6,899 nt of DNA from JBALVO01 sp036961445 (lineage in GTDB: Bacteria > Pseudomonadota > Gammaproteobacteria > Pseudomonadales > Halieaceae): the NCBI GenBank assembly GCA_036961445.1, contig JBALVO010000160.1, forward strand, positions 1-6,899, read 5' to 3'. Below, piece after piece: positions 1 to 5,738 of this stretch (position 1 is its first letter; each line of letters starts with the position of its first letter). Both the position numbers and the translations under genes were made by a program. The notes under the pieces are model-generated. The model made no database searches and was not told the DNA's origin. It saw only the letters and a program-made list of their open reading frames with translations.

Positions 1-128
1 GGTGGGTGTGGGAAGCCCGAACGCTACCCCGGCAACCTCTTTGCAGGATCCGGGGCAGGGAGCTGATGGTGCAGACAACCACTATGGCACAACGCTCCCG
101 GTGATAGCGATTACAGTAATGCCGCTGC
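1..128. other. Non-coding region downstream of rpoD with several inverted repeats
   Basis: No convincing gene is visible between the rpoD stop codon and the left edge. Three dyads are seen. The first is an imperfect palindrome at 107-125 with ATTAC/GTAAT arms around a single base. The second has 6-bp arms GGGAGC/GCTCCC at 58-63 and 94-99, with inner GTGC/GCAC arms. The third has 8-bp arms at 25-32 and 50-57, TACCCCGG against CCGGGGCA, pairing fully in minus-strand RNA with one G-U. None is followed by a clear U-tract on the minus strand, so I cannot call a standard intrinsic terminator. They may still shape the 3' end of the rpoD mRNA. No tRNA cloverleaf or T-loop was recognised. Confidence 0.4.
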
Positions 129-1940
<1,812 letters not shown>

Positions 1941-1983
1941 TAAGCGGATACCTTCAAAAAAAGCAAAAAATTTTCAGCCGGCG

Positions 1984-1989
1984 ATTATA
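1984..1989 (-). promoter_or_regulatory. Consensus -10 box (TATAAT) of a likely rpoD-proximal promoter
   Basis: The minus strand reads a perfect TATAAT here, about 44 nt before the rpoD start codon. The -35 side is poor: TAGTTG at 17-bp spacing (2007-2012), or TTGAGT at 2004-2009 with only 14 bp. No TGn extended -10 is present. It would place a start site about 37 nt upstream of rpoD, leaving a short U-rich leader. The box is convincing on its own, but the promoter as a whole is only moderately supported. Confidence 0.45.
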
Positions 1990-2084
1990 ACCGGAAAGCG
2001 CTCACTCAACTATAAGCAGGCCAGGTATTTTCATGGAAACTGGCACATTTAGACCCACAATAGCCGCAAATATTTACTATTTCT

Positions 2085-2114
2085 TATATGGGGGCGCAAA
2101 TGGTCAAAATCAAC
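2085..2114 (-). promoter_or_regulatory. Sigma-32 (heat-shock) type promoter upstream of rpoD
   Basis: On the minus strand, GTTGAT (2114-2109) is followed after 15 bp by CCCCATATA (2093-2085). This fits the sigma-32 pattern of TTGA-centred -35 and CCCCATnTA -10 with 13-15 bp spacing. Heat-shock control of rpoD is known in E. coli, where the promoter lies inside dnaG, so the context agrees. An overlapping sigma-70 reading is weaker: TTGATT (2113-2108), 19 bp, TATAAG (2088-2083). Confidence 0.5.
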
Positions 2115-2125
2115 CGGCAGGGTTG
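2106..2125 (-). terminator. Weak terminator-like hairpin downstream of dnaG
   Basis: In minus-strand RNA, CAACC (2125-2121) pairs with GGTTG (2115-2111) around a 5-nt CUGCC loop and is followed directly by AUUUU. The stem is short, with only three G-C pairs, so at best it attenuates readthrough from dnaG to rpoD. Its 3' arm overlaps the -35 element of the sigma-32-like promoter. Confidence 0.3.
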
Positions 2126-2151
2126 GCGGCAAAAGCCATATTTTTTACCGC
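2126..2151 (-). other. RNA hairpin just after the dnaG stop codon
   Basis: In minus-strand RNA, GCGGUAAAA (2151-2143) can pair with UUUUGCCGC (2134-2126) as 9 bp including one G-U pair, with an 8-nt loop. It starts 16 nt after the dnaG stop and has no U-tract behind it. It could protect the 3' end of dnaG mRNA or mark a processing site, in line with the E. coli cluster, where RNA cleavage occurs between dnaG and rpoD. The role is inferred. Confidence 0.35.
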
Positions 2152-2167
2152 TAAGCGGGTCGCGAAA

Positions 2168-4111
2168 TCAGTCTTTGCGCTTGTTGCGCTGCGTATCGCG
2201 CCGCTGTTTTGCCTGTAACATTTCCCTGAGTTGCTGCTTTTCTGTTTCGCTCACTTCAGCGTAGTTGGTGAGTCTGAGTTTGTCGACCTGAGCGGACAGT
2301 TTTGAGCGATGAGGCTGTTGTGCCAGTTCGCCCATGGTATCGACAAACTGCTGCTCAATTCCCGCTGTGGGAATCAGGCGTTCCTGTCCGGCCAGGCGAC
2401 TCAGCAGCTCACCTTCGGGGGTGCCGTACCAGTGTCCCAGCAACATGGCGGTGTTGGATTCCGGGCGCCGGTGCAACAAGATCAGTAACTCGCGCAACAG
2501 GTCCATATCCTCGCCATCCATAGCCTCCAGTAGTTGGGCGTCTGCCAGACGCGCGATGTTGGGCTGATGCAGCAGCAGCGCGATGGCAGACTGGGCCATG
2601 TTGGCATAGCCTGCGATCATTGCCTGAGAAGTGCGCCGGGTTCTGGGGGCGGCGGATTGATCCGGCGCCGGGTCGTCCGCTGCGGCATAGCCATACGCCG
2701 GATTCTCGTCATCGGGCGGTGGGCCATCGGCTGGCAAGTCTGCATGGCCTGCGTCGTACCCGGGCTCCTGCTCATAGTCCGGTGGAGCTGGCGTCGGCGG
2801 TGGCGGGGGGGCTTCCAGCTGCATCAGGCTGGATAATTCCAGTCCCGTGCGGGTGGCCAGGTCCTGGAACATCAATTGGCGATAGACGCCTTCTGGCAGT
2901 TGGCGGATGTAAGGCAGGGCCAGCTTGCTCATGCGGGCCCGGCCGTCCAGGGTGGCGATATCCAGCCCTTGCGCGGTAAACTCAAAGAGGAAGTTTTCCA
3001 GCGGCGTGGCCTGACTCATCAGTTGTTGGAAGTGCTCTGTACCGCCGCTGCGGATGGCATCGTCGGGGTCTTGTCCTTCGGGCAGGAACAGAAATCTGGC
3101 CTGGCGCCCGTCTTCCATACACGGCAGTGCGGCTTCCATTGCGCGCAGTGCTGCCTTGCGGCCGGCTTCGTCCCCATCAAAGCAAAACACCACCTCGGGA
3201 CACTGCCGATAAACGCGCTCCAGATGGGTTTTGCTGGTGGCAGTGCCCAGGGTGGCGGTGGCATAGCTAATGCCGTGCTGGGCCAGGGCGATGACGTCCA
3301 TGTAGCCTTCCACCACTAAAATCCGCTCCAGTTTGCGAGTGGCCTGGCGCGCCTGGTACATACCGTACAGCTCGCGCCCCTTGTGGAAAATCGCCGTTTC
3401 CGGCGAGTTGAGGTACTTGGGTTTGTCGTCCCCTAATACCCGGCCACCAAAGGCGATAACGCGGCCGCGCTGATCGCGGATGGGGAACATAACCCGGTCT
3501 CTGAAGCGGTCGTAAATCCTGCCTTTTTCGTTCTCCACCAGCATGCCGGTTGTTACCAGCAGCGCGCGCTGCTCCTCGTTGCTGCCGAGCGCTTTTAGCA
3601 GGTTATCCCAGCCCGGTGGCGCAAAACCCAGGTCGAATTGTTTGGCAACGATGCCGGTGAGGCCGCGCTGCTTGAGGTAATCCACCGCTCTGCCAGCCTG
3701 CGGATGTTGGCGCAATTGTTGTTGGTAGTAAGTCGCCACCTGTTCCATCAGGGCGTACAGGGGTTTGTTGCTTTGCTCTGTCTGGCCGGGGTCGCGACCG
3801 CCACGGGTTGGCTCCCGGGGCACTTGCAGGCCGGCACTGCTGGCCAGTGTTTCCACGGCCTGGGGGAAATCCAGACTCTCGTAATCCATGACGAAGCCCA
3901 GGGCATTGCCGCCGGCGCCGCAGCCAAAGCAGTAGTAAAACTGTTTATCCTGGTTGACGCTGAAGGAGGGGGTTTTTTCGTCGTGAAAGGGGCAGCGAGC
4001 GGTGTAGTTTTTGCCGGACTTTTTCAGTTTGACGCGGCGGTCTATCACCTCGACGATGTCGACGCGGTCCAGCAGGTCATCCAGGAAAGCTTGGGGTATC
4101 AGTCCGGCCAT
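2168..4111 (-). CDS. dnaG: DNA primase DnaG
   Basis: DnaG makes the short RNA primers for replication and is recruited by the DnaB helicase. The 647-aa product has the full bacterial layout. The N-terminal CHC2 zinc ribbon has C40-P-F-H43 and C61-x2-C64. The catalytic core and TOPRIM fold follow, with VVEGYMDVIA at 266-275 (acidic E268), FDGDEAGRKA at 311-320 and DPDD at 348-351 as the metal-binding acidic motifs. A DnaB-binding helical domain spans about 500-647. Between core and C-terminal domain, about 434-498 is a proline- and acid-rich, low-complexity linker. It makes the protein longer than E. coli DnaG (581 aa). The start is fixed by the family N-terminus (MAGLIPQAFLDDLL, compared with MAGRIPRVFINDLL in E. 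coli). No Shine-Dalgarno sequence precedes it, only CTGCACCCC ending 2 nt before the ATG. No frameshift or missing catalytic residue was seen. Confidence 0.99.
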   Translation of the reverse strand: MAGLIPQAFLDDLLDRVDIVEVIDRRVKLKKSGKNYTARCPFHDEKTPSFSVNQDKQFYYCFGCGAGGNALGFVMDYESLDFPQAVETLASSAGLQVPREPTRGGRDPGQTEQSNKPLYALMEQVATYYQQQLRQHPQAGRAVDYLKQRGLTGIVAKQFDLGFAPPGWDNLLKALGSNEEQRALLVTTGMLVENEKGRIYDRFRDRVMFPIRDQRGRVIAFGGRVLGDDKPKYLNSPETAIFHKGRELYGMYQARQATRKLERILVVEGYMDVIALAQHGISYATATLGTATSKTHLERVYRQCPEVVFCFDGDEAGRKAALRAMEAALPCMEDGRQARFLFLPEGQDPDDAIRSGGTEHFQQLMSQATPLENFLFEFTAQGLDIATLDGRARMSKLALPYIRQLPEGVYRQLMFQDLATRTGLELSSLMQLEAPPPPPTPAPPDYEQEPGYDAGHADLPADGPPPDDENPAYGYAAADDPAPDQSAAPRTRRTSQAMIAGYANMAQSAIALLLHQPNIARLADAQLLEAMDGEDMDLLRELLILLHRRPESNTAMLLGHWYGTPEGELLSRLAGQERLIPTAGIEQQFVDTMGELAQQPHRSKLSAQVDKLRLTNYAEVSETEKQQLREMLQAKQRRDTQRNKRKD

Positions 4112-4131
4112 TAGGGGTGCAGTAACTGTGA

Positions 4132-4158
4132 TTCAGCCGGTTATTGAACCACGCTGAA
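4132..4158 (-). promoter_or_regulatory. Hairpin in the dnaG leader, about 20 nt before the start codon
   Basis: In minus-strand RNA, UUCAGC (4158-4153) pairs with GCUGAA (4137-4132). An inner GGUU/AACC stem closes a CAAU loop, with a 2-nt bulge on the left and a 1-nt bulge on the right, giving about 10 bp in total. No U-tract follows, so it is not a classic terminator. It lies in the 88-nt yqeY-dnaG spacer, just upstream of a dnaG start that lacks a Shine-Dalgarno sequence. It may set primase translation or be an RNA-processing point. Confidence 0.4.
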
Positions 4159-4199
4159 GAGGTAATGTTTAGTGGTGCAGCCGCTTTTTGAGCAGGCGT

Positions 4200-4655
4200 T
4201 TAGCTGGTGAGGCGGGATTTAACCAGTTGGCTCACAGCGCCAATGTCTGCGCGGCCCTGCAATTGTGGCTTGAGTACGCCCATTACGGCGCCCATGGCCT
4301 GCATGCCGCTGGCATCGCTACCGGCGATGGCCGCGTCTACCAAGGCCAACAGTTCGTCGTCGGTAAGCGGTGTGGGCAGGTATTCCTGGATAACGGCGAT
4401 TTCGGCGGTTTCCACGGCGGCGAGCTCATCGCGGCCGGCATTGGTGTACTGCTCGACGGAGTCGCGGCGCTGTTTGACCATCTTATCGAGCACAGCTAGT
4501 GCCCGCGCGTCATCAACTTCGATGCGCTCGTCAACTTCTATACGTTTGAATTCGGCCATGATCAGCCGGATGGTCGACAATCGCTGCTTGTCCCGTGCTT
4601 TCATGGCAGCCTTCATGGCTGCCTTGATGGACTGCGCGAGAGATTGATCGCTCAT
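4200..4655 (-). CDS. GatB/YqeY domain-containing protein
   Basis: This 151-aa protein is the stand-alone form of the YqeY domain, which is related to the C-terminal tRNA-binding region of GatB in the Asp/Glu-tRNA amidotransferase. Its own cellular role is not firmly known; tRNA binding is assumed from the homology. Family motifs are RLSTIRLIMAEFK at 25-37, VLDKMVKQRRDSVEQY at 55-70, ETAEIAVIQEYLP at 82-94 and MGAVMGVLKPQLQGRADIGA at 121-140. The length is typical. The start lies 16 nt after the rpsU stop, so the two are almost certainly co-transcribed. There is no Shine-Dalgarno sequence; the leader is C-rich (CTGCACCCCCTCCG). A 12-nt near-perfect tandem repeat at 4600-4623 encodes AAMK twice near the N-terminus, and RIEVDE/RIEVDD is doubled at 38-49. 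I give no gene symbol because only the domain is recognised. Confidence 0.93.
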   Translation of the reverse strand: MSDQSLAQSIKAAMKAAMKARDKQRLSTIRLIMAEFKRIEVDERIEVDDARALAVLDKMVKQRRDSVEQYTNAGRDELAAVETAEIAVIQEYLPTPLTDDELLALVDAAIAGSDASGMQAMGAVMGVLKPQLQGRADIGAVSQLVKSRLTS

Positions 4656-4671
4656 CGGAGGGGGTGCAGGC

Positions 4672-4887
4672 TTAGTACAGGCGTACGTGCTTGCGAGTTT
4701 CGCGGGAGAGCTTCTTCAAGTGACGCTTGACTGCAGCAGCACCGGCACGTTTGCGCACAGTGGTGGGCTTCTCGTAGTGCTCACGCTTGCGAACTTCAGC
4801 CAGAACGCCAGCTTTTTCACAAGAACGCTTGAAACGACGCAGGGCAACGTCAAACGGCTCGTTTTCCTTCAACTTGATATGGGGCAT
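4672..4887 (-). CDS. rpsU: Small ribosomal subunit protein bS21
   Basis: This 71-aa basic protein of the 30S subunit sits near the 3' end of 16S rRNA on the platform, close to the anti-Shine-Dalgarno region, and supports translation initiation. The sequence is typical of gammaproteobacterial bS21: it starts MPHIKLKENEPFDVALRRFK, continues with SCEKAGVLAEVRKREHYEKP and ends with a Lys/Arg-rich helix (VKRHLKKLSRETRKHVRLY). Length and both ends match the family. An AAGG lies about 10 nt before the ATG, a weak ribosome binding site. It is the first gene of the MMS cluster, with a good sigma-70 promoter about 75 nt upstream and a leader of about 66 nt containing a 10-bp GCTGGCCAGC palindrome (4920-4929). 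Confidence 0.99.
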   Translation of the reverse strand: MPHIKLKENEPFDVALRRFKRSCEKAGVLAEVRKREHYEKPTTVRKRAGAAAVKRHLKKLSRETRKHVRLY

Positions 4888-4945
4888 TAATTCTTTACCT
4901 TACTCGTCTGTAATGGGCAGCTGGCCAGCCATAGGACAACCAACA

Positions 4946-5001
4946 CCTGAAAGGGCGCGCATAATATACCGATACGGCGTGTTTTGCAAAGGCCTTTCAG
5001 G
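4946..5001. repeat. 9-bp inverted repeat bracketing the rpsU promoter
   Basis: CCTGAAAGG at 4946-4954 and its exact complement CCTTTCAGG at 4993-5001 lie on either side of the rpsU promoter, 38 bp apart. The left arm covers the predicted transcription start. The right arm covers the toxin stop codon and touches the -35 side, where it is part of the 10-bp palindrome AAAGGCCTTT (4988-4997). The loop is too long for an intrinsic terminator. It could be a paired operator or chance. Confidence 0.4.
4961..4989 (-). promoter_or_regulatory. Sigma-70 promoter of the rpsU-yqeY-dnaG-rpoD cluster
   Basis: On the minus strand, TTGCAA (4989-4984) and TATTAT (4966-4961) are separated by exactly 17 bp. The -10 matches 5 of 6 and the -35 matches 4 of 6 consensus bases. 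A GC-rich GCGCGC follows the -10, as in stringently controlled promoters, which is suggestive only. The predicted start is near 4953, inside one arm of the CCTGAAAGG inverted repeat. The -35 box is only 7 bp from the stop codon of the upstream toxin gene. Confidence 0.65.
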
Positions 5002-5350
5002 GGTGTGAATTGTGCACACTCAGCAGTTGGCGAATTGCCCGGGACACGCAGTGTTGATCGCTGTCTCCCAGTGTGCCTGCCTTTCTCAGTACCAGCTGGT
5101 TATCCAGGGTGAATAACTTCATTCTAACCACCGAAGCGGCAGGTAGCCCGGCAGCATCCAGATCGTTTATTTCCACGTCCAGCGGCCAGTCCGAGTGCGC
5201 AGCACTGGTAATCATCGCCAGTACTGACTGCCCGACTTTATTGTTGAAGCTGCGAGCGTCAGACACGACCAGTGCCGGTCTGCGCTTGGTGCTTGTGCGG
5301 TCGGTGAAGGGGAACGGCACGACCACTACGTCGAAGGCTTCAAAGGTCAT
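4997..5350 (-). CDS. Type II toxin, MazF/PemK-family endoribonuclease
   Basis: MazF/PemK toxins cut single-stranded RNA at short motifs and stop growth when their antitoxin is lost. With the start at 5350 the product is 117 aa, the normal size. The family signature is clear: a beta-strand opening DVVVVPFPFTD (7-17), KRRPALVVS (22-30) with the conserved Arg-Pro (R24, P25), NNKVG (36-40, compared with NNKTG in E. coli MazF), MITSA (46-50) holding the candidate catalytic Thr48, and AAGLPAASVVRMKLFTLD (66-83). An upstream in-frame ATG at 5362 would add four residues. I prefer 5350 because the fold begins right after it, but neither start has a Shine-Dalgarno sequence. Either start overlaps the antitoxin end, so translation is probably coupled to it. 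The RNA target motif cannot be predicted. It looks intact and is placed just before the rpsU promoter. Confidence 0.92.
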   Translation of the reverse strand: MTFEAFDVVVVPFPFTDRTSTKRRPALVVSDARSFNNKVGQSVLAMITSAAHSDWPLDVEINDLDAAGLPAASVVRMKLFTLDNQLVLRKAGTLGDSDQHCVSRAIRQLLSVHNSHP

Positions 5351-5570
5351 GGTAGGCGGCATCGTCAGTCGGGGAGTCCCACTCTGTCAGTGTTCCTTCA
5401 AGGCCTTGCGCGAATACCAGATCCACTGGGCGGGCTTTGCGCAACTTAACTGTGCTATCGACGATGTCGAAAGCGACGGCATCCCCAGCCTCCAGTTGCA
5501 GTAGGCGCCTCACGGGCTCCGGGATCGTGGCCTGGTATTTACTGGTTAATTTACTGGTTGTGGTGCGCAT
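5340..5570 (-). CDS. Type II antitoxin, AbrB/MazE/SpoVT-type DNA-binding protein
   Basis: This is the partner antitoxin, expected to bind and block the toxin and to repress its own promoter. The 76-aa product begins with a swapped-hairpin AbrB/MazE DNA-binding domain at about 1-46: SKLTSKYQATIPEPVRR, then LLQLEAGDAVAFDIVDSTV and KLRKA. The acidic tail (about 47-76, ending SPTDDAAYHDL) is the usual toxin-binding part. The start at 5570 has AGGA at 5581-5578 with 7-nt spacing. An adjacent ATG at 5573 would be only 4 nt from it, and an upstream ATG at 5633 would put the palindromic operator inside the coding region. The end overlaps the toxin start by 11 nt, typical of a TA operon. A 36-bp palindrome directly upstream is the probable autoregulatory site. 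Confidence 0.9.
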   Translation of the reverse strand: MRTTTSKLTSKYQATIPEPVRRLLQLEAGDAVAFDIVDSTVKLRKARPVDLVFAQGLEGTLTEWDSPTDDAAYHDL

Positions 5571-5577
5571 CATTCGT

Positions 5578-5582
5578 TCCTC
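5578..5582 (-). promoter_or_regulatory. Ribosome binding site of the antitoxin gene
   Basis: The minus strand reads GAGGA, with AGGA ending 7 nt before the ATG at 5570 and 4 nt before the adjacent ATG at 5573. The spacing favours the second ATG. The last two bases of the palindromic operator fall inside this site, so a hairpin in a longer transcript could partly mask it. Confidence 0.6.
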
Positions 5583-5616
5583 GTAATGGGGTAATACTAG
5601 CATTACCCCATTACGA
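5581..5616. promoter_or_regulatory. 36-bp near-perfect palindrome, probable TA operator
   Basis: The arms, TCGTAATGGGGTAAT at 5581-5595 and ATTACCCCATTACGA at 5602-5616, are perfect 15-bp reverse complements. The six central bases ACTAGC contain a palindromic CTAG, so only one pair in the whole 36 bp is mismatched. It lies directly upstream of the antitoxin gene, covers its likely -10 and ends in its ribosome binding site. Such a symmetric site fits dimeric AbrB/MazE-type antitoxin binding. A role in divergent tsaD control is also possible. Confidence 0.7.
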
Positions 5617-5621
5617 ATCAA
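5594..5621 (-). promoter_or_regulatory. Likely promoter of the antitoxin-toxin operon
   Basis: On the minus strand, TTGATT (5621-5616) and TAGTAT (5599-5594) are 16 bp apart; both are 4 of 6 or better. An alternative -10, TATTAC, gives 19 bp. Nearly the whole promoter is inside the palindrome, so a protein bound there would block it. The transcript would start near 5587, about 17 nt before the antitoxin ATG. Confidence 0.45.
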
Positions 5622-5682
5622 CCATCTATTCATGCTGTGCCGCTGGCTCCATAGTCATTGCTCAATTATCATGCGCCATCAG

Positions 5683-5696
5683 CCTGGCATGCCAGG
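5683..5696. promoter_or_regulatory. Perfect 14-bp palindrome in the tsaD leader
   Basis: CCTGGCATGCCAGG is a perfect dyad without spacer, ending 42 nt before the tsaD start codon. It lies between the TA operator and tsaD, where the tsaD promoter must be. I see no strong -10/-35 pair there; TATCAT at 5667-5672 is the best -10 but has no good -35. It could be a protein-binding site or a leader hairpin. Confidence 0.35.
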
Positions 5697-5738
5697 GATT
5701 GCCGTAATTTGATGAAACAGGAGCGCGACCGCAAAGTA

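Larger units (their letters stand above)
1941..2167. other. dnaG-rpoD intergenic region with hairpins, promoters and U-rich leader
   Basis: This 227-bp spacer is AT-rich compared with its flanks and holds no credible gene. In the direction of minus-strand transcription it carries, in order, a 9-bp hairpin just after the dnaG stop, a short hairpin followed by ATTTT, a sigma-32-like promoter, a TATAAT box about 44 nt before the rpoD start, and two U-tracts (six and seven T) in the rpoD leader. In E. coli the equivalent spacer is an RNA-processing point that separates dnaG and rpoD expression. This layout suggests a similar uncoupling of the low-abundance primase from the abundant sigma factor, which is inference. 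Confidence 0.6.

Noticed and set aside
1..128. A tRNA gene after rpoD
   Set aside because: No cloverleaf, no GTTCGA-type T-loop in the right context and no acceptor pairing could be built on either strand.
2033..2218. 61-codon plus-strand frame in the dnaG-rpoD spacer
   Set aside because: No ribosome binding site, no known similarity, and it runs antisense into the dnaG 3' end; the spacer is better explained by minus-strand regulatory signals.
4600..4623. 12-nt tandem repeat in yqeY as a mobile or phase-variable repeat
   Set aside because: Only two units, in frame, and AAMK-rich helices at this position look ordinary for the family.
5003..5019. Lac-operator-like GTGTGAATTGTGCACAC
   Set aside because: It is inside the toxin coding sequence; only 5-bp arms match and no related regulator is nearby.
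4911..5590. TAATGGG at 4911-4917 and 5584-5590 as target-site duplication around the TA module
   Set aside because: Seven bases with dissimilar flanks are likely chance, and the left copy lies inside the rpsU leader, beyond the rpsU promoter.
5571..5633. Longer antitoxin starting at ATG 5633
   Set aside because: It would translate through the palindromic operator and promoter, and the good AGGA site serves the ATG at 5570.
5658..5738. Longer tsaD starting at TTG 5658 or ATG 5712
   Set aside because: The added residues are not part of the TsaD family, which begins at the ILGLETSCDETG motif; neither start has a ribosome binding site.
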